The translations under genes and the position numbers were made by a program. This document shows, one piece after another, positions 1 through 4,901 of a stretch of DNA of 6,950 bases; position 1 is the first letter of the stretch; each line of letters begins with the position of its first letter. Source of the DNA: Candidatus Methanomethylophilaceae archaeon (GTDB taxonomy: Archaea > Thermoplasmatota > Thermoplasmata > Methanomassiliicoccales > Methanomethylophilaceae). The DNA is taken from assembly GCA_016296195.1 (NCBI GenBank), contig JAEDJU010000068.1, positions 1 to 6,950 of the forward strand, given 5' to 3'. The notes beneath the pieces are model-generated. The model saw only the letters and a list, made by a program, of their open reading frames with translations. It made no database searches and was not told the DNA's origin.

Positions 1-215
1 TCAGGAACACCGCCACCGACAACCCCGACAGGAAGTCCACCCAGCGTCAGACCGAAGCCGTGTACTACCAGAGGGACTTCATCAACAAGTGGGTGGCCAA
101 CGGATGGATCGTCAAGGAGGAGCTGAGGAACAGGTACATCCTCACCCCCGAGGGAAGGAACATCATCGACACCTTCTACACCGACTCCGTCCAGGAGGAC
201 TGCAGGATGGAGTGA
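1..215 (+). CDS. C-terminal part of a winged-helix-like protein (5' end outside window)
   Basis: The frame is open from the left edge (first full codon at 3) to a TGA at 213-215, giving about 70 residues. The stretch WVANGWIVKEELRNRYILTP followed by EGRNII has the pattern of the second helix and beta-wing of a winged-helix DNA-binding domain (inference from pattern). The C-terminal tail is acidic and ends in CRME. Codon use is GC-rich (AGG, ATC, GTC, AAG, GAC), as in the other backbone genes here. The N-terminus is missing, so neither family nor function can be assigned. It could be a small transcription regulator or a winged-helix tail of a larger protein. Confidence 0.72.
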   Translation, partial: RNTATDNPDRKSTQRQTEAVYYQRDFINKWVANGWIVKEELRNRYILTPEGRNIIDTFYTDSVQEDCRME

Positions 216-231
216 TCCCCTAAGGGGGATC
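214..231 (+). terminator. Hairpin overlapping the stop codon of the first gene
   Basis: GATCCCC (214-220) and GGGGATC (225-231) form a perfect 7-bp stem with a 4-base loop, starting inside the TGA stop. The downstream sequence is only mildly T-containing, so this may be a 3'-end hairpin rather than a classical archaeal oligo-T terminator. Confidence 0.45.
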
Positions 232-247
232 CCACAAACCCTTTACA

Positions 248-283
248 ATAACATCTATTACATTGATTACAGGTATTACAGCT
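248..283. repeat. Four tandem 9-bp units with ATTACA core
   Basis: The units are ATAACATCT, ATTACATTG, ATTACAGGT and ATTACAGCT, at 248, 257, 266 and 275. The hexamer core recurs exactly every 9 bp in the spacer before the 47-codon ORF. It lies just upstream of a TATA-like TTATTATA (about 288-295). It could be an array of regulator half-sites (inference). Confidence 0.6.
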
Positions 284-285
284 AG

Positions 286-298
286 CAGTTATTATACC
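286..298 (+). promoter_or_regulatory. Possible TATA box for the 47-codon ORF
   Basis: GTTATTATACCC resembles an archaeal TATA element. A transcript starting about 25 bases downstream (near 318) would give a leader of about 35 bases containing the GGAG at 342-345 before the ATG at 354. Confidence 0.35.
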
Positions 299-353
299 CT
301 TCCACGCATATCCATATTGCGGAAGGCGAGAGCCGGAAGCAGGAGTGAAAGCG

Positions 354-497
354 ATGACATACCAGCAGACGGTCCTCATCCCCCTGCCCAGACAGCATCT
401 CAGGGACGTGAGGACGGAAGGCAGACATGACCGCCGCGTGGACTACCGCAACAGGCAGAGGCCTGAGGTGAACACCATCCTGTCATTCTTCGAGTGA
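354..497 (+). CDS. Small ORF, 47 residues, unknown function
   Basis: ATG at 354-356, TGA at 495-497. The ORF is preceded by AGGAGTGA (341-348), a good Shine-Dalgarno match about 6-8 bases before the start, which is the main support for it. The product starts MTYQQTVLIPLPRQHL, has a strongly basic, arginine-rich middle (RHDRRVDYRNRQR) and ends ILSFFE. Codon choice (AGG, GTC, ATC, CTG, GAG) matches the neighbouring backbone genes. No transmembrane segment, Cys cluster or known domain is visible. It may be a small nucleic-acid-binding protein by charge, but this is only a guess. It ends just before the promoter of the next gene. Confidence 0.42.
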   Translation: MTYQQTVLIPLPRQHLRDVRTEGRHDRRVDYRNRQRPEVNTILSFFE

Positions 498-501
498 CCG
501 C

Positions 502-532
502 ACCCCTTTATACCGACAAGGGCATCCGTCGG
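502..532 (+). promoter_or_regulatory. TATA promoter with inverted repeat, leaderless start of the next gene
   Basis: CACCCC-TTTATA (TTTATA at 507-512) is a convincing archaeal BRE/TATA pair. The usual spacing puts the transcript start at about 534-535, which is the A of the next ATG, so the mRNA is probably leaderless. Between box and start, CCGAC (513-517) and GTCGG (528-532) form an inverted repeat that could be a repressor site. Confidence 0.62.
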
Positions 533-533
533 C

Positions 534-962
534 ATGGAACACAGGTTCGTGCTGACGGATCTCCCCTCGGATGACGGATTCACGGTCACCGCCAGGACGC
601 GCAGATGCAGGGGATGCGCCAAGTGCATCTCCACCGACATGGGAAGGTGCTCCATCGAAGACGACCTGTCCCCCGCGTTGGAGAAGGCATTGATGTACGA
701 CACCATCGAGATCCGCACCGGAATCACCGATTCCCAGTTCTCCATGCCCATGAGGAAAGCGGTCGAGCGTCTCGCGAACATACTGCAGTCGTTCACCGAT
801 GCCGGCCACAACACCCCTCTGGAGAAGGATTCCGTCGATCTCAGAACGATCCACATAATCGTCCGCGGATGTACCGATGAGGGATTCCAATCCTATGCGG
901 AGGATCTTCTGCTGAAGGGACCCGTCGAAAGGGTCGATTTTGAATTTATATGTGTTAATTAG
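534..962 (+). CDS. Short iron-sulfur-flavoprotein-like protein (flavodoxin-fold relative)
   Basis: 142 residues. C25, C28, C31 and C39 form CxxCxxCx7C, directly followed by SIEDDLSPALEKAL. This matches the compact [4Fe-4S] motif and following DDM-type helix of the archaeal iron-sulfur flavoprotein / NADPH-dependent FMN reductase family, which handles electron transfer to small acceptors (family knowledge). The later segment YDTIEIRTGI...MRKAVERLANI fits the next strand and helix of that fold. The usual N-terminal GSPRKxxNT FMN-phosphate loop is missing: only about 24 residues precede the first Cys. Flavin binding is therefore doubtful and a redox or metal-sensing role is possible. The start is fixed by the TATA box 25 bases upstream. 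It ends with TAG, followed two codons later by TAA. It converges with the FKBP gene. Confidence 0.78.
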   Translation: MEHRFVLTDLPSDDGFTVTARTRRCRGCAKCISTDMGRCSIEDDLSPALEKALMYDTIEIRTGITDSQFSMPMRKAVERLANILQSFTDAGHNTPLEKDSVDLRTIHIIVRGCTDEGFQSYAEDLLLKGPVERVDFEFICVN

Positions 963-974
963 GGGTAATTAACA
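953..974. terminator. Perfect AT-rich inverted repeat over the TAG stop
   Basis: TGTTAATTA (953-961) and TAATTAACA (966-974) form a 9-bp perfect stem around a GGGG loop. The stem contains the TAG stop (960-962) and the TAA at 966-968. It could be a 3'-end hairpin or a protein-binding palindrome. Confidence 0.55.
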
Positions 975-1060
975 TACGTAAATCGGATAAGATTCAAATA
1001 TCGAATACATGAACGTATCGATGATTAGCCTCAAAACAGGCGAAATGAGATAATAGAAGG

Positions 1061-1106
1061 TCGGCCCGTGAGGGCCGAAGAGGTTTGTGTCCGGGGGAAT
1101 CCCCGG
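1061..1106 (-). terminator. Two stacked hairpins downstream of the FKBP gene
   Basis: Reading from the minus-strand gene, the first hairpin is CCGGGG/CCCCGG (1091-1106, loop 4). The second is TCGGCCC/GGGCCGA (1061-1078, loop 4). A pyrimidine-rich CCTTCTATTATCTCATTTC follows on the minus strand. This fits a bipartite 3'-end signal between convergent genes. Confidence 0.55.
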
Positions 1107-1108
1107 GA

Positions 1109-1795
1109 TCACTCCTTCTTGCCTGCGTCCCAGACCTCGAGGAAGTCGACACGGTCGACACCGAAGATCTCACGGAGCTCGGTGACGATCTTGTACTTGG
1201 CGACTGCCCAGTTCTGGTGGAACTTGCAGACCTCGGCCTCGATGACGGTGACCTTGTCGTCAGCGATCTCGAAGTCGAATCCCTCGGAGGTTCCGAATGC
1301 GAGCTCGAGGACGGCCTTGGCCTTCTCCTTGGCGTCGGTGACCTCCTCGACGACGGTGAACCTGTACATCAGGTCGTGGCCGGCGAGCTGGCTGTTGAAA
1401 TCGACCTTGACACGTCCGGCTCCGACGGAGAGGACGATACCGTTCTTGTTGCCCAGGGAGACGGGCATTCCGGGGTAGGGGTTGATCTCCTGCTTGTAGA
1501 AGTCCTTGATGGGGTACAGCTCGATGAGCTTGGGGTTCCTGGGTCCTGCTGCGTTCTCGCAGGGGATGACGACCTCGGTCTCCTTTCCGATCTCGGCGTT
1601 GGCGATGGCCTCCTCGAGGTCGGGGAAGAGGGTCTTGGATCCCACGATGTAGGTCATGGGGGCGTAGGTGTACTTCTCGTTGAAGATGCCTGCCTCCTTT
1701 GCGGCCTCCGCATCGGTGGTGTCGTACAGTTTCTCGTCTGCGTCTGCCAGGTATGCCTTGTAGTTAAGGCGGATGAGCTTCTTAGCGTCTGCCAT
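1109..1795 (-). CDS. FKBP-type peptidyl-prolyl cis-trans isomerase (long archaeal / SlyD-like)
   Basis: 228 residues, cytosolic, no signal peptide. It catalyses proline isomerisation and acts as a folding chaperone (family knowledge). The N-terminal strand KKLIRLNYKAYLADADEKLYDTT and PMTYIVGSKTLFPDLEEAI match the FKBP core (the equivalent of G.g.lipG.E.aL.gm). After the flap comes VKVDFNSQLAGHDLMYRFTV, the FKBP signature of the C-terminal strands (VDFNhPLAGk.L.f.v.V). Residues from about 150 onward form the extra C-terminal domain typical of long archaeal FKBPs. Codon use is strongly biased to GAG, AAG, GTC and TAC, suggesting high expression. Minus-strand GGTGAT lies 5 bases before the ATG, and a TATA box (1843-1853) gives a leader of about 28 bases. 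It is monocistronic. Confidence 0.93.
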   Translation of the reverse strand: MADAKKLIRLNYKAYLADADEKLYDTTDAEAAKEAGIFNEKYTYAPMTYIVGSKTLFPDLEEAIANAEIGKETEVVIPCENAAGPRNPKLIELYPIKDFYKQEINPYPGMPVSLGNKNGIVLSVGAGRVKVDFNSQLAGHDLMYRFTVVEEVTDAKEKAKAVLELAFGTSEGFDFEIADDKVTVIEAEVCKFHQNWAVAKYKIVTELREIFGVDRVDFLEVWDAGKKE

Positions 1796-1842
1796 AGTAA
1801 ATCACCATGAATGGTATGGGTATGAGTCCGCCCATCGCTTCT

Positions 1843-1853
1843 CTTATAATAAA
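1843..1853 (-). promoter_or_regulatory. TATA box of the FKBP gene
   Basis: On the minus strand this reads TTTATTATAAG, a near-consensus archaeal TATA element. The predicted transcript start is near 1823, followed by a short leader with the ribosome binding site GGTGAT. Confidence 0.65.
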
Positions 1854-1897
1854 GGTATCGCCGATTACAACCAGATGGGGCCAGCGGAGAAAAAGCA

Positions 1898-1904
1898 TTA
1901 TAAA
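1898..1904 (+). promoter_or_regulatory. TATA box of tRNA-Thr
   Basis: TTATAAA is centred about 25 bases upstream of 1926. Transcription would start roughly 8 bases before the mature tRNA 5' end at 1934, as expected for archaeal tRNA genes. Confidence 0.65.
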
Positions 1905-1933
1905 CAAGTTCTCTCTACGGAGGTTCACTACCT

Positions 1934-2010
1934 GCCGCCTTTGCATAGCCCGGTAGTGCGGCTGACTTGTAATCAGCAGGTCCTGAGTTCGAATCTCAGA
2001 GGCGGCTCCA
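1934..2010 (+). tRNA. tRNA-Thr (anticodon UGU), CCA encoded
   Basis: The acceptor stem GCCGCCT (1934-1940) pairs with AGGCGGC (2000-2006). The D-arm is GCAT/GTGC (1943-1946 with 1956-1959). The anticodon stem GCTGA/TCAGC (1961-1965 with 1973-1977) closes a CTTGTAA loop with anticodon TGT at 1968-1970, reading ACA (Thr). The T-arm is CTGAG-TTCGAAT-CTCAG (1983-1999). The discriminator base is T at 2007, followed by encoded CCA at 2008-2010. No intron is seen. Base composition and gene content change right after it, and a tyrosine recombinase lies downstream, so its 3' half is the likely chromosomal attachment site of the element (inference). Confidence 0.96.
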
Positions 2011-2018
2011 CTTTTTTA
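2011..2018 (+). terminator. Oligo-T terminator of tRNA-Thr
   Basis: Six T residues (2012-2017) directly follow the tRNA 3' end, a standard archaeal RNA polymerase terminator. Confidence 0.7.
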
Positions 2019-2051
2019 CCATCTTTAGTTAAATACAAGTTCTTGAAAAGG

Positions 2052-2074
2052 TTCATTTTCGAGTGAAAAATGAA
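2052..2074. repeat. AT-rich imperfect inverted repeat downstream of the tRNA
   Basis: TTCATTTT (2052-2059) and AAAATGAA (2067-2074) form an 8-bp stem with a short spacer. It lies 40 bases past the tRNA, in the stretch expected to hold recombinase-binding sites if the element integrated here. Confidence 0.45.
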
Positions 2075-2096
2075 GGTTTTATGCTACCAAAAAATG

Positions 2097-2118
2097 ACTC
2101 TTTTACAACTAAAAGAGT
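2097..2118. repeat. Perfect 9-bp inverted repeat
   Basis: ACTCTTTTA (2097-2105) and TAAAAGAGT (2110-2118) are separated by CAAC. It could be an accessory protein site or a hairpin. Confidence 0.55.
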
Positions 2119-2123
2119 TGGAT

Positions 2124-2142
2124 GTACAAAATTAGTACAAAA
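2124..2142. repeat. Tandem direct repeat GTACAAAA, 11-bp period
   Basis: GTACAAAA occurs at 2124-2131 and 2135-2142, one helical turn apart. The same octamer lies on the minus strand at 5910-5917 after the integrase cassette. Integrase arm-type sites are one possible explanation, but 8 bp matches are weak evidence. Confidence 0.4.
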
Positions 2143-2168
2143 ACGATACAGGAAGCTGTTGGAAGACG

Positions 2169-2426
2169 TTGAATTCCACAGAAAAAAATCAGTCGAACTC
2201 GGACGATTTCCGACTGACCAAAAAGATGGTTATGGTGACTGAAAACATGATCCGGATGGGAGATTGCACCGACATGGATAGGAACCTCATCCCGAATGAA
2301 AGAAAAGAACCCGTTCTAAAATCACGACGTCTCTCTGATGACCGCCAACACCGACATGTTAATGAGATGCCCCATGGGGCGAAGAAGACCGTTCTAATAA
2401 CAGGATTATCTGGACTTGAACAATGA
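2169..2426 (+). CDS. Doubtful 85-residue ORF, unknown
   Basis: The frame opens at a TTG (2169) and ends at TGA 2424-2426. It overlaps the convergent ribbon-helix-helix gene by about 20 bases. No clear ribosome binding site or TATA box is placed for it, and an internal ATG at 2226 is an alternative start. The product is polar and Met-rich (KMVMVTENMIRMGDCTDMDR), with no known domain. The segment around IRMGDCTDMDRNLI loosely echoes IKMGLMSRDEDGIL in the neighbouring regulator's C-terminal part, so it might be a decayed relative. Equally it may be non-coding. The rest of 2018-2405 holds only the inverted and direct repeats listed. Confidence 0.22.
   Translation: MNSTEKNQSNSDDFRLTKKMVMVTENMIRMGDCTDMDRNLIPNERKEPVLKSRRLSDDRQHRHVNEMPHGAKKTVLITGLSGLEQ
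2369..2380 (-). terminator. 12-bp palindrome GCCCCATGGGGC
   Basis: This perfect palindrome can fold as GCCC-CATG-GGGC, 26 bases past the stop of the minus-strand regulator. It could serve as its 3'-end hairpin, but no strong T-run follows on that strand, so a protein site is equally possible. Confidence 0.35.
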
Positions 2427-2828
2427 CCACTTCACAGACTGCGGTTTCTTTCCACGGATGATGAGACCCTTGGACTCCTCATCAGCCTCCCAAAGGATAC
2501 CATCCTCGTCACGGGACATCAGGCCCATCTTGATGAAACGCTCGATCATCAGGCGATCGAAACCCGTAGGCTCCCTGCGTACCTTGGCCACCGTCTTAGA
2601 CGCCTTAGCCTTAGTATGATCTGCATCTGGGGCCGGGACTCTCGAAGGGACATCCGACCTCACATCCGTCCAATGCGTTCCCGTGTTGAGATCTGTGGTA
2701 ACCATGGAACTCCGGATGAGACTGCGGAGGAACTCCGAGCGACAGGACAGCCCACGCTTCTTCGCCATCACCTCAAGGTAACGCAATTCCTTATCCGACA
2801 ACTTGAAAGTGATGGGCTTCAGGGACAT
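2406..2828 (-). CDS. Ribbon-helix-helix transcription regulator with extra C-terminal domain
   Basis: 140 residues from the ATG at 2828. The frame extends upstream to another ATG at 2888, but the conserved domain begins right after MSLK and the extension is low-complexity, so 2828 is preferred. Residues 5-10 (PITFKL) form the DNA-contacting strand, 11-26 (SDKELRYLEVMAKKRG) helix A and 29-41 (CRSEFLRSLIRSS) helix B of a MetJ/Arc/CopG-type ribbon-helix-helix domain, which binds DNA as a dimer. Residues 44-85 are a Pro-, Ala- and Lys-rich linker. Residues 87-140 (FDRLMIERFIKMGLMSRDEDGILWE...) form a second, unrecognised domain that might bind a ligand or partner. The stop is TAA. A TATA box at about 2964-2974 and palindromes near the start suggest autoregulation. 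Confidence 0.75.
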   Translation of the reverse strand: MSLKPITFKLSDKELRYLEVMAKKRGLSCRSEFLRSLIRSSMVTTDLNTGTHWTDVRSDVPSRVPAPDADHTKAKASKTVAKVRREPTGFDRLMIERFIKMGLMSRDEDGILWEADEESKGLIIRGKKPQSVKWSLFKSR

Positions 2829-2879
2829 CGATTCCACGAATGATTGAGTAGGGATAATCCTGCGTTCGGAAAAACATGA

Positions 2880-2920
2880 GGTGGCCACCCATTTCCGGAA
2901 AAAATCGAAGGTGGTACACC
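2880..2920. promoter_or_regulatory. Candidate operator half-sites in the regulator's leader
   Basis: GGTGGCCACC (2880-2889) is a perfect palindrome. GGTG-GTA-CACC (2910-2920) is a second, related one, exactly 30 bp away, about three helical turns. A further CCACC lies at 2976-2980 beside the TATA box. The spacing suits dimers stacked on one face of the DNA (inference). Confidence 0.42.
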
Positions 2921-2926
2921 GGCTGG

Positions 2927-2943
2927 ACGCGCGCGCGTACGCG
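2927..2943. promoter_or_regulatory. Alternating purine-pyrimidine tract with CGCGTACGCG palindrome
   Basis: Seventeen bases alternate strictly purine/pyrimidine, mostly CG steps. They end in the perfect palindrome CGCGTACGCG (2934-2943). The tract sits about 25-30 bases downstream of the minus-strand TATA box, over the predicted transcript start of the ribbon-helix-helix gene, so it may be a repressor site or a Z-DNA-prone element. Confidence 0.5.
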
Positions 2944-2962
2944 AGGAAAATCGCCTGTGGTA

Positions 2963-2976
2963 GAATTATATATAGC
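2963..2976 (-). promoter_or_regulatory. TATA box of the ribbon-helix-helix gene
   Basis: Minus-strand CTATATATAATTC is a strong TATA match. The predicted start is near 2940, giving a leader of about 110 bases. The core is nearly symmetric, so plus-strand firing cannot be ruled out, but no plus-strand gene follows. Confidence 0.55.
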
Positions 2977-3001
2977 CACCAGCCACACGCGTTTACACTG
3001 T

Positions 3002-3026
3002 GGAAAACAACCTGACAAACATCAGG
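3002..3026 (-). terminator. Hairpin plus T-rich tail after the double ribbon-helix-helix gene
   Basis: On the minus strand, CCTGA and TCAGG (3011-3026) form a 5-bp stem with a 6-base loop that includes the stop codon. TTGTTTTCC follows, a plausible terminator. Confidence 0.45.
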
Positions 3027-3459
3027 CGATCACGATGGAGAATCTGGAATCACGGAGTCTATTGATCCCCTTCATCATCGCAGCCTTGTAGAAGTCCTGC
3101 ATGGAAAGGTCCAGAATAGATGACATCCTACGGATGTTTCCCATGAAGGTCTCCGGAATCCTAATGGTAATCTGGATAATATCCCCATCAGCAGCATCAT
3201 AACAGTCTGCCAGAGCAGAAAGATCGCACTTCATAGCCATCCTCCTCTCATCGGAAACGAGATCATCTCTAGAACGGGAGACGTCCAAATACAGGTCGCG
3301 GATCGAGAACATGATGAACTCGGGTTTGCTGTTGAAGACGGAACACTCGGACATCAGACCCTCCAGGGAATCATGAAGGGACTTCCTCATGCGTATCGAC
3401 ACCTGCCTGGTCGCCTCCTTCACAGGTTGGTTATGTTTCATCTCGTCCTGAGCATCCAT
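3022..3459 (-). CDS. Tandem (double) ribbon-helix-helix DNA-binding protein
   Basis: 145 residues. The first ribbon-helix-helix spans about 19-60: strand QVSIRM, helix KSLHDSLEGLMSEC, turn VFNS, helix KPEFIMFSIRDLYLDV. The second spans about 94-136: strand IIQITIRIP, helix ETFMGNIRRMSSILD, helix SMQDFYKAAMMKGINRL. Between them is a charged linker (SRSRDDLVSDERR...). Most family members carry one domain and dimerise to bind DNA. Two in one chain could form a pseudo-dimer or bind two half-sites (inference). A TATA-like TTTATTATC (3482-3490) about 25 bases before the ATG at 3459 implies a leaderless transcript. An alternative start at M7 (3441) has AGGAC just upstream. The stop is TGA. Likely a repressor of itself and perhaps of the divergent integrase. 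Confidence 0.72.
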   Translation of the reverse strand: MDAQDEMKHNQPVKEATRQVSIRMRKSLHDSLEGLMSECSVFNSKPEFIMFSIRDLYLDVSRSRDDLVSDERRMAMKCDLSALADCYDAADGDIIQITIRIPETFMGNIRRMSSILDLSMQDFYKAAMMKGINRLRDSRFSIVIA

Positions 3460-3490
3460 GGATAAGGTATCCGCGACGGATGTTTATTAT
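3460..3490 (-). promoter_or_regulatory. TATA box and overlapping palindromes at the start of the double ribbon-helix-helix gene
   Basis: On the plus strand, GGATA-AGG-TATCC (3460-3472) and TCCG-CGA-CGGA (3470-3480) overlap between the TATA box (3482-3490) and the start codon. A protein bound here would block transcription, as expected for autoregulation. Confidence 0.52.
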
Positions 3491-3667
3491 CATTGTCCAG
3501 AGAACCGAATCATTTCAAATAGCACAGAATCAACCAACATGATCCTCAAAGGCATCAGTCCGACTTCTATCTGCACCCGATCACGTATTCCGTTTCCCAT
3601 TTGTGTCTCGGAGATCCCAATGGCATCCCATCTTCATTGCATATTCAAATAATGTTTATGACAGCAA

Positions 3668-3675
3668 TTAAATAC
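3668..3675 (+). promoter_or_regulatory. Possible TATA box of the integrase cassette
   Basis: TTAAATAC in an AT-rich stretch is the best-placed candidate. The predicted start is near 3695, just before the hairpin at 3700-3719. The 3491-3667 stretch upstream holds nothing else recognisable. Confidence 0.33.
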
Positions 3676-3699
3676 AAAGTAAATAATCGATATCATACT

Positions 3700-3719
3700 G
3701 AATCCTGTCTGTAGGATTC
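3700..3719 (+). promoter_or_regulatory. Perfect inverted repeat directly before the integrase ribosome binding site
   Basis: GAATCCT (3700-3706) and AGGATTC (3713-3719) with a 6-base loop abut the Shine-Dalgarno GGAGGAG (3721-3727). It may be an operator at the transcript start or an mRNA hairpin limiting integrase translation. Confidence 0.52.
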
Positions 3720-3734
3720 GGGAGGAGAACAGAG

Positions 3735-4901
3735 ATGACGAATCCCTGGAAAAAATTCGAAGATGCGAGATACCTGTCATTTCAGGAGACCAAAGAAGGA
3801 ACGAATTTTCGTGTAAGAGTCACAGACTCTGAAGGAAATGCACGCACCACGAGTTTCTTCCTTCCAAAGATGGGAAAGAGGGAGCTCAGAAAAAAGGCCA
3901 TGGAGAAGAGAGACGAGATAATAAGGGAACTGACCAGCCCCACCTACACCAGTGATTCGGAGATGTACTTCTCCACATACTACGAACAATTCTACCTCAA
4001 GAAACCCAGAGTCATGAGTCTGAAGAACACGACCTTGAGGGAGTACAAGCGCATGTACCAGGTCTACATCAAGGAGAGAATAGGCAATCTGAAACTCAAC
4101 GAGATCAGGAAGAACAACATCGAGAAACTGATCAACGACATGGTGGAATCCGGAAACGGACCGTCGCAGATCAACCATGTGCTAAGACATCTTAGGAAGG
4201 TGTTCAACGAAGCACTGGAGGATGAACTGATAAACCGCAACCCTGCGATCGGAAGGAGTCTCACTCCCCAATACCGCCCGAAGAAGACGAATTCCCTGAA
4301 TGCAGACGAAATGAACAGGTTCCTCGATCTACTGGAAGAGGAGTCCACGTATTGGAGGTGTGTCGGGTACTTCATGGCATTCACAGGGTGCAGGAGGGGA
4401 GAGATCGCAGCCATATCCTGGGATGACATCGACTTCTCATCCAATACCATCCACATAAGGCACAATGCGGTGAAGATGAAGGGACAGTCGATCGTAGTCG
4501 AAGATCCGAAGACGCCTACGTCTGTACGCGACATACCCATGGCACCGGACCTCATACCCGCTCTGCAGGAATTGAGAGCTGAGATGCCATGGTCACATTA
4601 TGTGTTCCCCAGCCCTTCCAATCCCGGCAGTCCGGTCAATCCTGACACGATATATGCCCACATCAACGGACTGTCGGCAAAGATGGGAATGAAACTCACT
4701 CCGCACATGTTCCGCAAGAGTTTTGCCACCCTGATGAAGAGGGCCAACGTGGATGTGTCCAATGCACAGAAGATCCTTGGCCACAGTGATGTGTCCGTGA
4801 CCTACGGTCACTACATGGACGTGGACGAGCAGGACAAGAGGGATGCCATGGATGCGTTCGACAAGGCCCTGAACAACACCGAATGGAGGGGTTCCAAATG
4901 A
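3735..4901 (+). CDS. int: Tyrosine recombinase / phage-type integrase
   Basis: 388 residues, a full-length integrase. Residues 1-65 are a basic N-terminal region with a beta-strand pattern like arm-binding domains (FRVRVTDSEGNARTTSFFLP). Residues 75-175 are the SAM-like core-binding domain (TLREYKRMYQVYIKERIGNL...INHVLRHLRKVFNEAL). Residues 185-375 are the catalytic domain. The active-site set is visible: R220 (TGCRRGEI), probable K259, H324 and R327 (TPHMFRKSF), H350 (LGH) and nucleophile Y360 (GHYM). It cuts and rejoins DNA at attachment sites, most likely at the tRNA-Thr 3' end upstream. GGAGG lies 9 bases before the ATG, giving a firm start. The TGA stop overlaps the next ATG (ATGA), so the two are translationally coupled. 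It appears intact and active. Confidence 0.95.
   Translation: MTNPWKKFEDARYLSFQETKEGTNFRVRVTDSEGNARTTSFFLPKMGKRELRKKAMEKRDEIIRELTSPTYTSDSEMYFSTYYEQFYLKKPRVMSLKNTTLREYKRMYQVYIKERIGNLKLNEIRKNNIEKLINDMVESGNGPSQINHVLRHLRKVFNEALEDELINRNPAIGRSLTPQYRPKKTNSLNADEMNRFLDLLEEESTYWRCVGYFMAFTGCRRGEIAAISWDDIDFSSNTIHIRHNAVKMKGQSIVVEDPKTPTSVRDIPMAPDLIPALQELRAEMPWSHYVFPSPSNPGSPVNPDTIYAHINGLSAKMGMKLTPHMFRKSFATLMKRANVDVSNAQKILGHSDVSVTYGHYMDVDEQDKRDAMDAFDKALNNTEWRGSK

Noticed and set aside
176..379. Minus-strand frame with a Cys-Asn repeat (CNTCNQCNRCYC)
   Set aside because: The repeat is the reverse complement of the 9-bp ATTACA array. The frame overlaps two better plus-strand ORFs and has no domain.
443..890. 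Two minus-strand frames of 137 and 135 residues
   Set aside because: Antisense to the leaderless Cys-motif gene, which has a promoter and family match.
1085..1810. 241-residue plus-strand frame
   Set aside because: Antisense of the FKBP gene. The product is a Leu/Asp/Gly/Val-rich shadow caused by the biased codons of the real gene.
2829..2888. N-terminal extension of the ribbon-helix-helix protein to the ATG at 2888
   Set aside because: The domain begins at the ATG at 2828 and the extra residues have no counterpart in the family.
3458..3652. 64-residue plus-strand frame before the integrase
   Set aside because: Starts inside the operator region of the minus-strand gene, has no ribosome binding site, no domain and weak codon bias.
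4883..4897. Earlier ATG for the Ntn hydrolase
   Set aside because: It would put five residues ahead of MT and hide the threonine nucleophile. The ATG in the ATGA overlap exposes Thr1 after Met removal.
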